Positions 51,424 to 60,173 of a stretch of 64,000 nt of DNA are shown in pieces (positions within the stretch are counted from its first letter, which is position 1; every line of letters begins with the position of its first letter). The notes beneath the pieces were generated by a model. The model saw only the letters and a program-made list of their open reading frames with translations, was not told the origin of the DNA and searched no databases. Origin of the DNA: Streptomyces abyssomicinicus (GTDB lineage Bacteria > Actinomycetota > Actinomycetes > Streptomycetales > Streptomycetaceae); assembly GCF_008974245.1 (NCBI RefSeq), contig NZ_BBZI01000005.1, positions 1,812,414 to 1,876,413 of the forward strand, given 5' to 3'. The translations under genes and the position numbers were made by a program.

Positions 51424-52831
51424 TGGGAGTGTCTGCGAAGCGGTGTAACTCCGTTTGCTGATGTCAGTTGTTGGTCAGGCCGGTGGTGAGTCGGCCGTCG
51501 AACGCGATGTCGAATGCGTTCAGGGCCGGCTTCCAGCGTCGGGTCCACGCTTTCGTGCCGGTGCCCTTCGGGTCCAGGCTCATGATCGCCAGGTAGATGC
51601 ACTTGAGGGCGGCCTGGTCGGTCGGGAAGTGGCCGCGGGCCCGGACGGCCTTGCGGATCCTGGCGTTGACCGACTCGATCGCGTTGGTCGTGCAGATGAT
51701 CTTCCGGATTTCTGCGTCGAAGGAGAGGAAGGGTGCGAACTCCGCCCAGGCGTTGTCCCAGAGCCGGACGATTGCCCGGTACTTCGTTCTCCATTTCTCC
51801 TGGAACTCGCCGAACCGCTCGGCTGCCGCGGCCTCGGTCGGAGCCGTGTAGACGGGCCGCAGGTCCTTCGCGAGCTTCTCCCAGTCCTGCCGGCCCGCGT
51901 AGCGGAAGCTGTTCCGCAGCAGATGAACCACGCAGGTCTGGACCACGGCCTGGGGTCAGACGCGGGTCACGGACTCGGGAAGTTCCCTGAGCCCGTCGCA
52001 GACCACCATGAGGACATCCGCGACGCCCCGGTTCTTGATCTCGGTGAGGACGTGCTGCCAGTACTTGGCGCCCTCGCCGCCGTCACCGACCCACAGGCCG
52101 AGGATGTCCCGGGTCCCTTCCGCGGTCACGGCGAGCGCCATGTAGACGGGCCGGTTGGCGACCTGGCCGTCGCGGATCTTGACGTTCGCGCAGTCGATGA
52201 ACACGACCGGGTAGACGCGGTCGAGCGGGCGGTTCTGCCACTCGGTCATCCGCTCGAGCACGCTGTCCGTGATCGTGGAGATCGTCTGCTTGGACACCTC
52301 GGCGCCGTAGACCTCGGCGAGATGTGCGGAGATCTCTCCATGGGTGAGGCCCTTCGCCGACAGCGACAGCACCATCTCGTCGACGCCCGTCAGCCGCCGC
52401 TGCCGCTTCTTCACCAGCTCCGGCTCGAAGGACCCGTTCCGGTCTCGCGGGACGTCGATCTCCACCGGCCCGAACCTCGGTCGTCACCGTCTTCGACCGG
52501 TGTCCGTTGCGGTAGTTCCCGCTGCGGCCGTCGTCCGTCCGCTCACCGTTCTCCCGGCCCAGATGGTCGGTGAGCTCGCCTTCCAACGCTCCCTCCAGCA
52601 CCAGCTTCGTCAGCTGGCCGAGAAGTCCTCCTTCTCCGGTCAGGCTCACGCCGTCAGCCTTCGCCTGAGCCATCAGCTGGGCCACCAAGGTCCTGTCCAC
52701 AGACGGCGCAGCCGTCTTCTGGTCCGCCTCAGTGGTCGAACGCGTACTCTGCTTCACGGTCTTGCTCCCATCAGTCACAGCAGCCCTAACTGCCGCGACC
52801 TATCGGGGAGTTACACCGTTCACGCTACAGA
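51424..52831 (-). mobile_element. IS256-family insertion sequence (inactive)
   Basis: Both ends carry CGGTGTAACTCC in opposite orientation (51440-51451 and, complemented, 52808-52819), with partial matches of GTCTG further out. The outer limits are therefore approximate. Inside is an IS256 (mutator-type) transposase on the minus strand with two disabling lesions. The element separates the nuclease-like gene from a 5'-truncated methylase/specificity-like gene. Confidence 0.75.
51464..52778 (-). pseudogene. IS256-family transposase, frameshifted and with a nonsense codon
   Basis: Domain order is that of IS256 transposases: GALEGELTDHLGRENGER, then (after a one-base insertion near 52470) EIDVPRDRNGSFEPELVKKR, then VVFIDCANVKIRDGQVANRP (catalytic D), then VADVLMVVCDGLRELPE (second D). 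Next comes a TGA at 51956-51958 where the family has TGG (V-W-P-Q), and then VVQTCVVHLLRNSFRYAG and CTTNAIESVNARIRKAVRAR (catalytic E). Both lesions would have to be suppressed for activity, so the element is fixed unless helped in trans. Confidence 0.85.
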
Positions 52832-54508
52832 CCCGACGACGAAGGCGCCGTAGAGAAGGACTTCCAGGGGCTGCTCTCCCGGGGCGGGGGCCGAGCGCGC
52901 CATGGCTACGTGGCCCGTAGGCGCCCCGATCCCGCAGCATCATTGGCGTTCGATCTTCACGACCCGGACATCGAAGACCGCCGCTCTGACCTTGCCGGAT
53001 TTGGTGGCGTGAGCTTGCTCGGCGACCTCTATCACCAGCTGCCGACGCTCCATCTTGCCGACGCGAAGAACTGGACCTGCACGGCAGAAGACCCCGGTGC
53101 GGTACGGCTGTTGGGAGGACGCGATGTCGGACGTGACAGGACGATTGCACCCACCACGGAGGAGACATTGTGGGGGCATGTTCCCGAGTCGCATCTGCTG
53201 GCCCCCGGTGACCTCTTGGTGCGTCCCGTCCAACACTCAACGGATCCTGGCGGGTTCGTCGTTGCGGAACTGACCCCCCAGAACCTCCCCGCGGCGGCGA
53301 CTCACATGGCCATTCCGCTGAGGCCTCGCCCCGGTCTGGACGCGCAGCAGCGCCGCTTTGCCGTGTTGTTCCTGGGCATGCCGCTGGCCCGCAAGCTCAT
53401 CGGACTGCAGGCGGGACTGTACTTGGGAGGCAGCAAGCTTCGGGCCTTGCCGATTCCGCAACCTGACGAAGCACTTGCCAAGGCGCTGGACGACGTCACC
53501 GCTGCGAGGACGCGTCTTGAGGAGTGGCGGGAGGAAGCAGACTCCCTGTTGGCCTCGGTGTTCCTGGACAGGACTGCGGCTGCGGCGCGGTCGCGGATCA
53601 TCGCATCGGGCCGAGGTCTGCGGCTGCGTGTCGAGGCCGCATCGTTGCTGGACAACCTGGGCCACACGGTGCGCACCCGATTCCCCTACCCTGTCGCCTC
53701 CCGCTGGCGTGAGGCTGAGGCCCAGACAAGCGCCGGACCATCGCAGGGCGCTTACGCGGCCGTGCTGGACACGACCGAGATTCTGTTGTGCTACACGGCC
53801 CAGTTGGCATTGGCACTCGCCTGGTCTTCGGGTATCGAACTCGAATCGGCCACCGCCATCAAGGACAAGCTGTCCGCTGGACGTGGTGGTCCCGGGTTCG
53901 GTGAGTGGGCCTTCGTCCTGCAGGAGGTCTCCACCAGCCGCAAACTGCGCGCTCTGCCACCAGGACACCCGCTTCACGACCTGCGGTCTCTGCTCGACAA
54001 CAAGGAGACCGCCCAGGCTCGCCAACGACTCAGCGACCGCCGTAACGACCAGGCACACCTGCGGCGGATCGACCCTGTGGACCTGCCGCGGGCTACCTCA
54101 GAGGCCCTTGCCGACCTGACTTGCCTGTTGGAGGCGGCGAGGTTTCTCGCGGACTGGCCTCTCCTGCACCTCACGACCGTCCGCTGGGATTCACTCACCC
54201 GGACTGCCGCACTCGAATACCGTGAGCTGGCAGGCGATCATCCGGTCGTGCCGACCCGCACCATGACGGTGCCCCGCAACGACCTCGAGGCCGGCAGCCT
54301 CTACATGCGCGACAGCGACCACGAGCTGCACCTCCTGCGCCCGTTCCTGGTCGGCCGGGACTGTCCTACGTGCCGGCTGTGGTCCACCTTCCACGTGGAC
54401 CGTGCACCCAAGGACAAGGTCATCCTCAAGAGCCTCGAGCACGGACACGTCGTCGAAGACGCCTCGCCGGTACTGCGGGCCAGCCTGGAGCATGTACAGC
54501 TGCTGTGA
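52832..54508 (+). pseudogene. 5'-truncated methylase/specificity-like protein, cut by the IS256 element
   Basis: An open frame reads straight out of the IS end (GAVEKDFQGLLSRGG) into a coherent protein; the first usable start is GTG 52910 (532 aa). The region SHLLAPGDLLVRPVQH, LFLGMPLARKLIGLQAGLYL and LRALPIPQPDEALAKALDDV with a trailing coiled coil (RTRLEEWREEADSLL) resembles a type I restriction specificity half-domain. The later half is helical, with RRNDQAHLRRIDPVDL, and ends in a C-x-x-C pair (DCPTCRL). No methylase catalytic motif remains, so an N-terminal part was probably lost when the IS element inserted or by later deletion. A short product from 52910 is still possible. Confidence 0.6.
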
Positions 54509-54633
54509 CCCGCCCAGGCTTGTCGCCAGCCCCGGGGTGCCCGGCAGGTTCACTCGCCGCCTGCGTGGCTCTGGTTTCTTGCGGAAGCAGCGTGCAGGCC
54601 GGCCGGGAGGAGGTGGATTTCCCGAGCGCGTAC

Positions 54634-54885
54634 TCAGTGCGGTCCGCCCTCTGGCCGCGCCGTCGGGTCGGGAGGGGACGGACGGGCTGGGTCAGGCGTG
54701 TTGGACGGGACGGGGGCGGCGTGGTGTCCGTGGAGCCGGTAGACCATTTCGTCAGGTGCGTGCAGCATGCGGGCCTGCCGCCAGGCCGTGTCGTAGGACA
54801 GCGGCGTCTTGCTTCGCCGTTGCAGGAGCAGGGCCTGCAGGCTGGTCAGGGGGGAGAGCACGGCTCTCCAAAGGACAAGCTTCAC
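54634..54885 (-). CDS. Small ORF at the end of the cyclase operon (83 aa)
   Basis: GTG 54885 with AAGGA eight bases upstream, 46 bp after the helical-partner gene. The first half is amphipathic (LVLWRAVLSPLTSLQALLLQ, then SYDTAWRQARMLHAPDEMVY) and the end is Pro-rich and probably disordered. No family is recognised. Same strand and close spacing suggest that it belongs to the operon. Confidence 0.5.
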   Translation of the reverse strand: MKLVLWRAVLSPLTSLQALLLQRRSKTPLSYDTAWRQARMLHAPDEMVYRLHGHHAAPVPSNTPDPARPSPPDPTARPEGGPH

Positions 54886-54931
54886 GGTGAGAGTCCTTGT
54901 TCGCCACGTGCCAAGGGCCGTGTGATGGACG

Positions 54932-55591
54932 TCAGTTGGCGGGCGCCTGCGCCGCGGATGATGCGCTGCCGTTGAGCGCGGCGACGGAGTTGAGCAGGGC
55001 GAGCATCGCCCGCTGCTGCTTGTCGGCATCGCTGAAGCCGTCGCCGAGTTGTTCCCACTGTTCCAGCAGCGGATACCACCACTGGTCACAGCCTTTGATC
55101 GTGCGGGCCAGGCGTTGCAGCGCGGCAGTCTCCTCGTCCGGGAGGCGTCCGGGGTGGCGTTCGAGACGGTCGAGCACGACGAGGCCGGGGTGGTCGTAAA
55201 GGTGTGTCTTGAGGAACTGCAGGCGCCGGATGCGTTCGGTGTCCGCTGTGCGCTGCGCGAGACGTTCCCGGGACTCCGGCGACAGACGCAACACCACCTG
55301 GGTTGCCAGGATCCGATAGTGGCGGTTGCCCTCGTGCGAAGCGCCCAAAGCGGCGTTCAGGGCGTCCTGGGCAGCGGGCAGGTCGGCGGCGTCCCAGCGT
55401 GCCGCCGTCGCGGCGGCCTTCTGATGGACGTCGGCGCGGACGAGGTCGTCGAGGTTGGGGCGCAGGCGCAGTGTGGGACGCCAGCGCAGCGTGTAGACCG
55501 CTTCGAACGGGATGCCGGGGGTCGCGCTGGCCAGCAGCCGTGGAAGCGGGCAGGTGGTGGTGCGTTCCGCCCGCTGCCAGGGCCACCTCAT
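54932..55591 (-). CDS. Helical protein co-translated with the NTPase-like protein
   Basis: 219 aa. ATG 55591 overlaps the NTPase-like stop (ATGA), so the two proteins probably form a complex. The N-terminal ~70 residues include FEAVYTLRWRPTLRLRP and the rest is strongly helical with many R/E/L heptads (LSPESRERLAQRTADTERIR, TIKGCDQWWYPLLEQWEQL). No catalytic motif, no signal peptide and no membrane span. I do not recognise the family; it may be a regulator or scaffold of the NTPase. Confidence 0.7.
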   Translation of the reverse strand: MRWPWQRAERTTTCPLPRLLASATPGIPFEAVYTLRWRPTLRLRPNLDDLVRADVHQKAAATAARWDAADLPAAQDALNAALGASHEGNRHYRILATQVVLRLSPESRERLAQRTADTERIRRLQFLKTHLYDHPGLVVLDRLERHPGRLPDEETAALQRLARTIKGCDQWWYPLLEQWEQLGDGFSDADKQQRAMLALLNSVAALNGSASSAAQAPAN

Positions 55592-57846
55592 GCCGGGTCC
55601 CTCGTGAGAGAGAACACCGGCTGCAGACGGTGGTCGACCAGGTGCTGGTAGAAGTCCTCGCCGGCGTTGACACCCTGGGGCGTGGTGACGTCGGCCAGAG
55701 CCTTCATCAGCTCCATGCCGGCGTGGAACATGTTGTGACCGCGCAGCGCCGGCAGAAGCTGGTCGCGCAGGCGACCGTAGGAGGCGGGGTCGGGCGCGCA
55801 CGTACGGATCCATCCGGTGAGGTACGGGATGGCCTCGGCCGTCGTGTCCGGACTGCTGAGGAGGTCCTGCAAGGCCCGCTGGACGTCGATGTCCGGCGCG
55901 CGGTCGGACATGAGCCAGGGCATGCCGTCGTCCTGGACGGGCATCAGGGCCAGAAAGGCCAAGCTCCCGCTCTTCGCGGATGCCTGGGACTCCTGCCAGT
56001 CGCGGACTTCGGCCACCAGCCGGGCGGTGCCCGTGGGCCGGCTGGCCAGTTCTTCGAAGGCCTTGAGAACGTCACGGCGCAGGTCCGGCTCGCTGGTGGT
56101 GTGGGCGATGCGCCGCAGTCGCACCATGGCCCTTTTCGCCGTTGACGCGTTGGCGGCGTCGTCGTGCAGGACGCGGCGGCAAGCGGAGATGACGGTGGGC
56201 GCGTAGGGCTTCTGCTCGGCCCAGCGGTATAGAACGTCCCAGGCCAGGCGTCCGACGTGTTCGTCGTGGACGGTTACGTCCAGGACGGCGCTGAGGAGGT
56301 CGGGGTGGGATTCGCGGGCGATGGCGCCCAGGGTGGTGAGGTGGGCGGTCGTGCCGTGGCGCAGGACCAGGGCGGACAGGGCGGCAACCGAGAGATCGGC
56401 CGTGCTGTAGCCGGCGGCGCTCTGCACGAGCCAGGCAAGCATCGCCTCGCGGATGGCCTCGTAGTTGTCCCAGACGTACTCGAGGATGGCCCGGCCGTAG
56501 GCGGGCCGGTCGAAGAGCACGGTGTCCTGGGAGCCGACGGCTGCGCCGACGTCCTGGATGCGGCGGCGCAGCCCGCGGCCGGCGAAGGAACTCTGAGTGG
56601 GTGAGAGGCTCGACCTGGTGCCCGCGTCCTTCGGGGCGAGGGCTTGGTGTAGGGCGCGTGCGGTGCTGGCCACGATCGGCAGGGGAGCCGACTGGCGCAC
56701 CGCCAGGGCCAGCAGCAGGCAGCGGTCCTCCAGCGTGAGGGAGCCCTTGACATTGTCGTGAGTGGTCGCCACCTCGCCGAAGAGCCCGTCGAGGTGATCC
56801 CTCCAGTCCGACAGCGCTGCGGTGATGCGGTCTTCCAGGCTGAGATAGGCGTCGGCCGGTGCAGACCGGGGGAGGGCCGCTGAGGTGCAGGCGTCCTGCA
56901 GGCGCTTGTGCTCCTGCCACGTCATGACGATGGTGTTTGCGGCGCGTACGGCTGCCATAGCGTGCAGTCCCCGCAGCGAGGCCACGGCTTTCGGGAAGGA
57001 GCGAAGGTCGGCGACGAGCGGCGCATGCCCGGCCGCGTTCAGACGGGTTTCCACCACCCGCAGGGCATCCGGAGGCTCGCTGAGATACACGACCTGTACA
57101 CCCTTGCGGGTAGTCAGCCGGTCGTCCCACAGCTCCTGGGCGACCGTCAGCACGAGGTAGGAACGGGCATCCCCGAGGTGGTCGGCGAATGTGCTGAGGG
57201 CATCGAGGAAATCCGCCGACGGCCGGTCGCTCTCGGGATCCTTCAGGTCCAGCTGGTAGGCGTGCTCTTCCTCCAACGGCAGCCGCCCCTGGCTCGGCGC
57301 ATTCCAGTCCCCGTCCAGTTTGACCAGCGTGGTCGTACTGTCGGTGTGCTCAGCCAGAAGCCGCAACGCGAAGGTCGTGGCGCCGAAGGAACGGGGTGCC
57401 ACCACAATCACCACACGCTGCCGCGGTCGCGGCGCCTCCGGGGTGAGTGCCTGCTGCCAGGCTTCGGCCCACTGCCCCTCGCAGACGAAGGGCCGGCTCA
57501 GGACCTCTCCGCGATCGATCCGCACGCCCTCCAGCAGGTCCAGCTTGCGCGTTTGGCTGACGAACTTGTTGATGCTGCCGGCGACCACGTCGACTCTGCC
57601 GTACAGATGAGTGCCGGCGCCGTTGGTGAGGAGTACATCCGGCACGGCATCCGCCGGGCCTGCGCCCGCGTGCGGGCCTTTCGACGAGCCCTGCGGCAGG
57701 ACGCTGCTCGGGGGAGAGTTCTCTGGCCGGTCCGCTTGCCGCCGCCACGGCGGCCGCCAGCCGCCGGATCCATTCGGCTCCGGCTCACCGGGCTGGGGGA
57801 TGGCTGAATGATCTGGCCCTAACGGCCCGAAACCCTGTTCTGACAT
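55588..57846 (-). CDS. Large NTPase-like protein with degenerate P-loop, probable conflict-system switch
   Basis: 752 aa. After a disordered Pro-rich N-terminus (1-65) comes a short strand-rich tag (TNGAGTHLYGRVDVVAGSIN, ~74-93). Then a P-loop-like hydrophobic strand and turn follow (VVIVVAPRSFGATTFALRLL), in which the usual GK-S/T is replaced by GATT. A possible Walker-B-like strand is SYLVLTVAQELWDD. The C-terminal ~400 residues are helical and repeat-like, suggesting a superhelical sensor. The overall plan (tag, NTPase core, helical repeats) is that of STAND-type switches in bacterial immunity, but lack of the lysine makes ATP hydrolysis doubtful. It lies 50 bp after the cyclase gene and overlaps the next gene. 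ATG 57846, GAGG upstream. Confidence 0.65.
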   Translation of the reverse strand: MSEQGFGPLGPDHSAIPQPGEPEPNGSGGWRPPWRRQADRPENSPPSSVLPQGSSKGPHAGAGPADAVPDVLLTNGAGTHLYGRVDVVAGSINKFVSQTRKLDLLEGVRIDRGEVLSRPFVCEGQWAEAWQQALTPEAPRPRQRVVIVVAPRSFGATTFALRLLAEHTDSTTTLVKLDGDWNAPSQGRLPLEEEHAYQLDLKDPESDRPSADFLDALSTFADHLGDARSYLVLTVAQELWDDRLTTRKGVQVVYLSEPPDALRVVETRLNAAGHAPLVADLRSFPKAVASLRGLHAMAAVRAANTIVMTWQEHKRLQDACTSAALPRSAPADAYLSLEDRITAALSDWRDHLDGLFGEVATTHDNVKGSLTLEDRCLLLALAVRQSAPLPIVASTARALHQALAPKDAGTRSSLSPTQSSFAGRGLRRRIQDVGAAVGSQDTVLFDRPAYGRAILEYVWDNYEAIREAMLAWLVQSAAGYSTADLSVAALSALVLRHGTTAHLTTLGAIARESHPDLLSAVLDVTVHDEHVGRLAWDVLYRWAEQKPYAPTVISACRRVLHDDAANASTAKRAMVRLRRIAHTTSEPDLRRDVLKAFEELASRPTGTARLVAEVRDWQESQASAKSGSLAFLALMPVQDDGMPWLMSDRAPDIDVQRALQDLLSSPDTTAEAIPYLTGWIRTCAPDPASYGRLRDQLLPALRGHNMFHAGMELMKALADVTTPQGVNAGEDFYQHLVDHRLQPVFSLTRDPA

Positions 57847-57896
57847 GCACTGCCTCGTCTGTGATGGGGGAGCGGCGGACGCTGAGTGCGAGCGTT

Positions 57897-58694
57897 TCAG
57901 CGCCCAGGACTGTTGTGGTAGTAGGTGCCGACGCTGCCGATGACGTTGGTGTCTTTCATGGACCCCAGGAACTGCATCGTGGTCCCGGAATCTGCAGGGG
58001 CCGGCGGCGGATCAGCCGGGACCGCGTCGGCGGCCGGGGGCCGTTCGGTGATGTAGCCCTGCAGCGTCTCGGCCGCCATCCCCGGGACGTGAAGCTGGCA
58101 AGGCTGCTCGAAACTCTTGCCCTCAACGCGCGCGACAGCCGTCAGGAAGTGCGTCTGCTGCAGGTGCGGCGTGCGCCCGGCGTGCACGGTGCGGTCGAAC
58201 ACCGGTCCTGACAGGACGGCCGCGACGTAGGCTCCGTGCTTCGTGGCCGCGGTCATGGCCTGCCGCACTGCCTGGCTGTCGACCAGGCGGCAGGCCTCGT
58301 TGATGGCGTCGCCCCGGTGGTCAGGCAAAGAGAGGGGACCGACGTGGACGCTGACGCGGACCCAGATCGCAGATCCGCCGCGCAGCCGGGACTGGTCGTA
58401 GCGAGAAAGAGCCGCGTTCAGGTGGCCGAGCAGCGGGTCCACCAGTCGTGCCGTGTCACGCGCCGGCACCACGCAGATGGCGCCGTCGCCGGTGTCCCGG
58501 TAAGCGCCCTCCCGCGACCGGGGGTCGTCGAGCCCGCTGTGCGGGAAGACCGTGTTGAGGATGATGTCATCCAGGTCGGCGCGGATCGGAGCCATCTTCG
58601 CTTCGGGTAGCTGGCTGTAGTTCCTCATGTCGACGACCAGGAGCGCATGCTCCGGGGGTACGTCGAGACTGTCCGGAAGGACAGATGCATCCAT
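57897..58694 (-). CDS. Class III nucleotide cyclase with C-terminal strand tag
   Basis: 265 aa. The class III fold is readable: LLVVDMRNYSQL with metal-binding Asp22, YRDTGDGAICVV with the second metal Asp70, WVRVSVHVGPLSL, and GDAINEACRLV with the transition-state pair Asn132 and Arg136. The substrate-selecting residues are not standard, so product (cAMP, cGMP, or cCMP/cUMP as in Pycsar) cannot be stated. The tail is Pro-rich, then ends in MKDTNVIGSVGTYYHN, a short Gly/Asn strand motif like docking tags of conflict proteins. No membrane segment. Neighbours are a Crp/Fnr receptor and an NTPase-like protein, with a PycTM-like effector next. Confidence 0.8.
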   Translation of the reverse strand: MDASVLPDSLDVPPEHALLVVDMRNYSQLPEAKMAPIRADLDDIILNTVFPHSGLDDPRSREGAYRDTGDGAICVVPARDTARLVDPLLGHLNAALSRYDQSRLRGGSAIWVRVSVHVGPLSLPDHRGDAINEACRLVDSQAVRQAMTAATKHGAYVAAVLSGPVFDRTVHAGRTPHLQQTHFLTAVARVEGKSFEQPCQLHVPGMAAETLQGYITERPPAADAVPADPPPAPADSGTTMQFLGSMKDTNVIGSVGTYYHNSPGR

Positions 58695-58796
58695 GGAAGC
58701 CGGGCCTTTCAGTCATGGCGGTCACAGCAGGTGCCATGCTGATTTAGGCCTTCTGCGGGTGGTGCCCAGGAATGGGCATCACTGTGATGCTGTGCG

Positions 58797-59483
58797 TCAC
58801 GTTGCGGCGCGGACGTGCCGTCGGATGGCCGCGATGTCGCGCACCACAAGTCCCCCGCCGGGGGTCGTGTCCAGCCAGCCGTGCTCGCGCCACGGCCTGA
58901 GAGCGGTGCCGACAGCGTTGCGGGAGGCACCGATCATCTGGGAAAGCTCGGTTTGCGTGAGACGGACCGACAGCTCGCGTGTTGTCGCTGAGGAGAGGTC
59001 CGCCAGGCGGGTCAGGGCCGAGGCAAGCCGGGCAGGAACCGACGCCGTGGCCAGCTCGAGCCGCACCGACTCCGCCTCACGTACGCGGGCGATGGCATGT
59101 CGCAGCAACGGCGCCAGCAAGTCGTACTTGTCCACGAAGGCGAGGAAGTCCGCGGCCGGGACGATGTGTACCATGCAGGTCTCCGCCGCAATGACCGACG
59201 CTGAGCGGGGTTGGGAGTCCAGCACCGCCAGCTCACCCAGCAGTTCACCGGCTCCCCGCACGGCCAGCAGCGTCCGTTCCCCGCTCTGGCCGGTCAGCGT
59301 CACGAGCGTGGAACCGGAATCCAGCAGGATCACATGCGTCCCGGGATCGCCCTGCCGTAACAGCACACTGCGCGCCGGCCGCGACCTCCGCGGTGCGAGA
59401 TCACGCAACTGAGACCACAACTGTTCACCGATCACCGTGATGTGCGGCTGATACACAGTCCCCCCAGGTGTGGCGCCCCTCAC
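58797..59483 (-). CDS. Crp/Fnr-family cyclic-nucleotide-responsive regulator
   Basis: About 228 aa. The cyclic-nucleotide-binding domain is complete, with a phosphate-binding cassette GELLGELAVLDSQPRSASVI containing the conserved E and R-S-A-S. The C-terminal winged helix is LTQTELSQMIGASRNAVGTA. It should therefore bind a cyclic nucleotide and DNA. The start is GTG 59483; GTG 59456 is an alternative nine codons later with a G-rich site before it. It lies 102 bp upstream of the cyclase and 12 bp after the membrane-effector gene, so it probably reads out the cyclase product and regulates the array. Confidence 0.9.
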   Translation of the reverse strand: MRGATPGGTVYQPHITVIGEQLWSQLRDLAPRRSRPARSVLLRQGDPGTHVILLDSGSTLVTLTGQSGERTLLAVRGAGELLGELAVLDSQPRSASVIAAETCMVHIVPAADFLAFVDKYDLLAPLLRHAIARVREAESVRLELATASVPARLASALTRLADLSSATTRELSVRLTQTELSQMIGASRNAVGTALRPWREHGWLDTTPGGGLVVRDIAAIRRHVRAAT

Positions 59484-59495
59484 ATTCGGATGGTC

Positions 59496-60020
59496 TCAAC
59501 ATGGCATGTAGGTGATCAACAGCCCAATTCCGGCCACCGTCAGGGCAATCCCCACCAGATCCACCGCCAGACGGACCGCCCGGAACTTCCGCCGCGCCAG
59601 AACAGCCATCACCGACAACCGCTTCTCCGCCAGGTCCCGTTGGCGCGCACTGCTCATCTCGGCAAATGAGGCCACCAGCAACCCGGCGTCCGCTCCCCGC
59701 CGCAACCCGAGCAGTTCGTCAGGCGCACCGGCCGGGGGAAGAACCGGGCGCAGAGCCCACAAGGCCGCGCCTACCGCCGCCGTCAACAACAACGAGGTGG
59801 ACAGCAGCGCCACCTCAAGGCCGCTAGGGGCATTCACCCCGAACAACATCGCCACGCCAGCCGTCAGAAATCCCGCCGCCGCCCCGCACACAGCAGTGGC
59901 TTTGGCATCCGCTCGCTGCAGCTCGACGACCATGTCGGCAGCCATGGCCCGCAGCCGCAGCACCTGCTGCCCGTCCGCCCTCGCCACGTCACCGGCCCTG
60001 CGCCCCATGACCACCCCCAT
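59496..60020 (-). CDS. PycTM-like membrane effector (Pycsar type)
   Basis: 174 aa from ATG 60020 (GGAG upstream; the 36-residue extension is probably leader). Three hydrophobic helices are visible at ~42-61, 69-90 and 149-172. The cytoplasmic pieces match Pycsar transmembrane effectors: VVELQRADAKATAVCGAAAG before the first helix pair and EKRLSVMAVLARRKFRAVRL before the last helix. In Pycsar systems such proteins open or disrupt the membrane when a cyclase signals infection. A cyclase lies two genes downstream, with the Crp/Fnr gene between. Confidence 0.75.
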   Translation of the reverse strand: MGVVMGRRAGDVARADGQQVLRLRAMAADMVVELQRADAKATAVCGAAAGFLTAGVAMLFGVNAPSGLEVALLSTSLLLTAAVGAALWALRPVLPPAGAPDELLGLRRGADAGLLVASFAEMSSARQRDLAEKRLSVMAVLARRKFRAVRLAVDLVGIALTVAGIGLLITYMPC

Positions 60021-60173
60021 GCATCTCCAGGCGAAGCCAACCGCCGCATTGATGACTCGACTGTCCTCTGCTCTCCTTCCGGGCGGTGCCCACCAGCGGG
60101 CCCCGTGCGGGCGTTGTAGGTCACGCAAGGGCGAGTGAGGCAGCAGAGGGCGCGGCGGGCGTTGACTTCGCTG

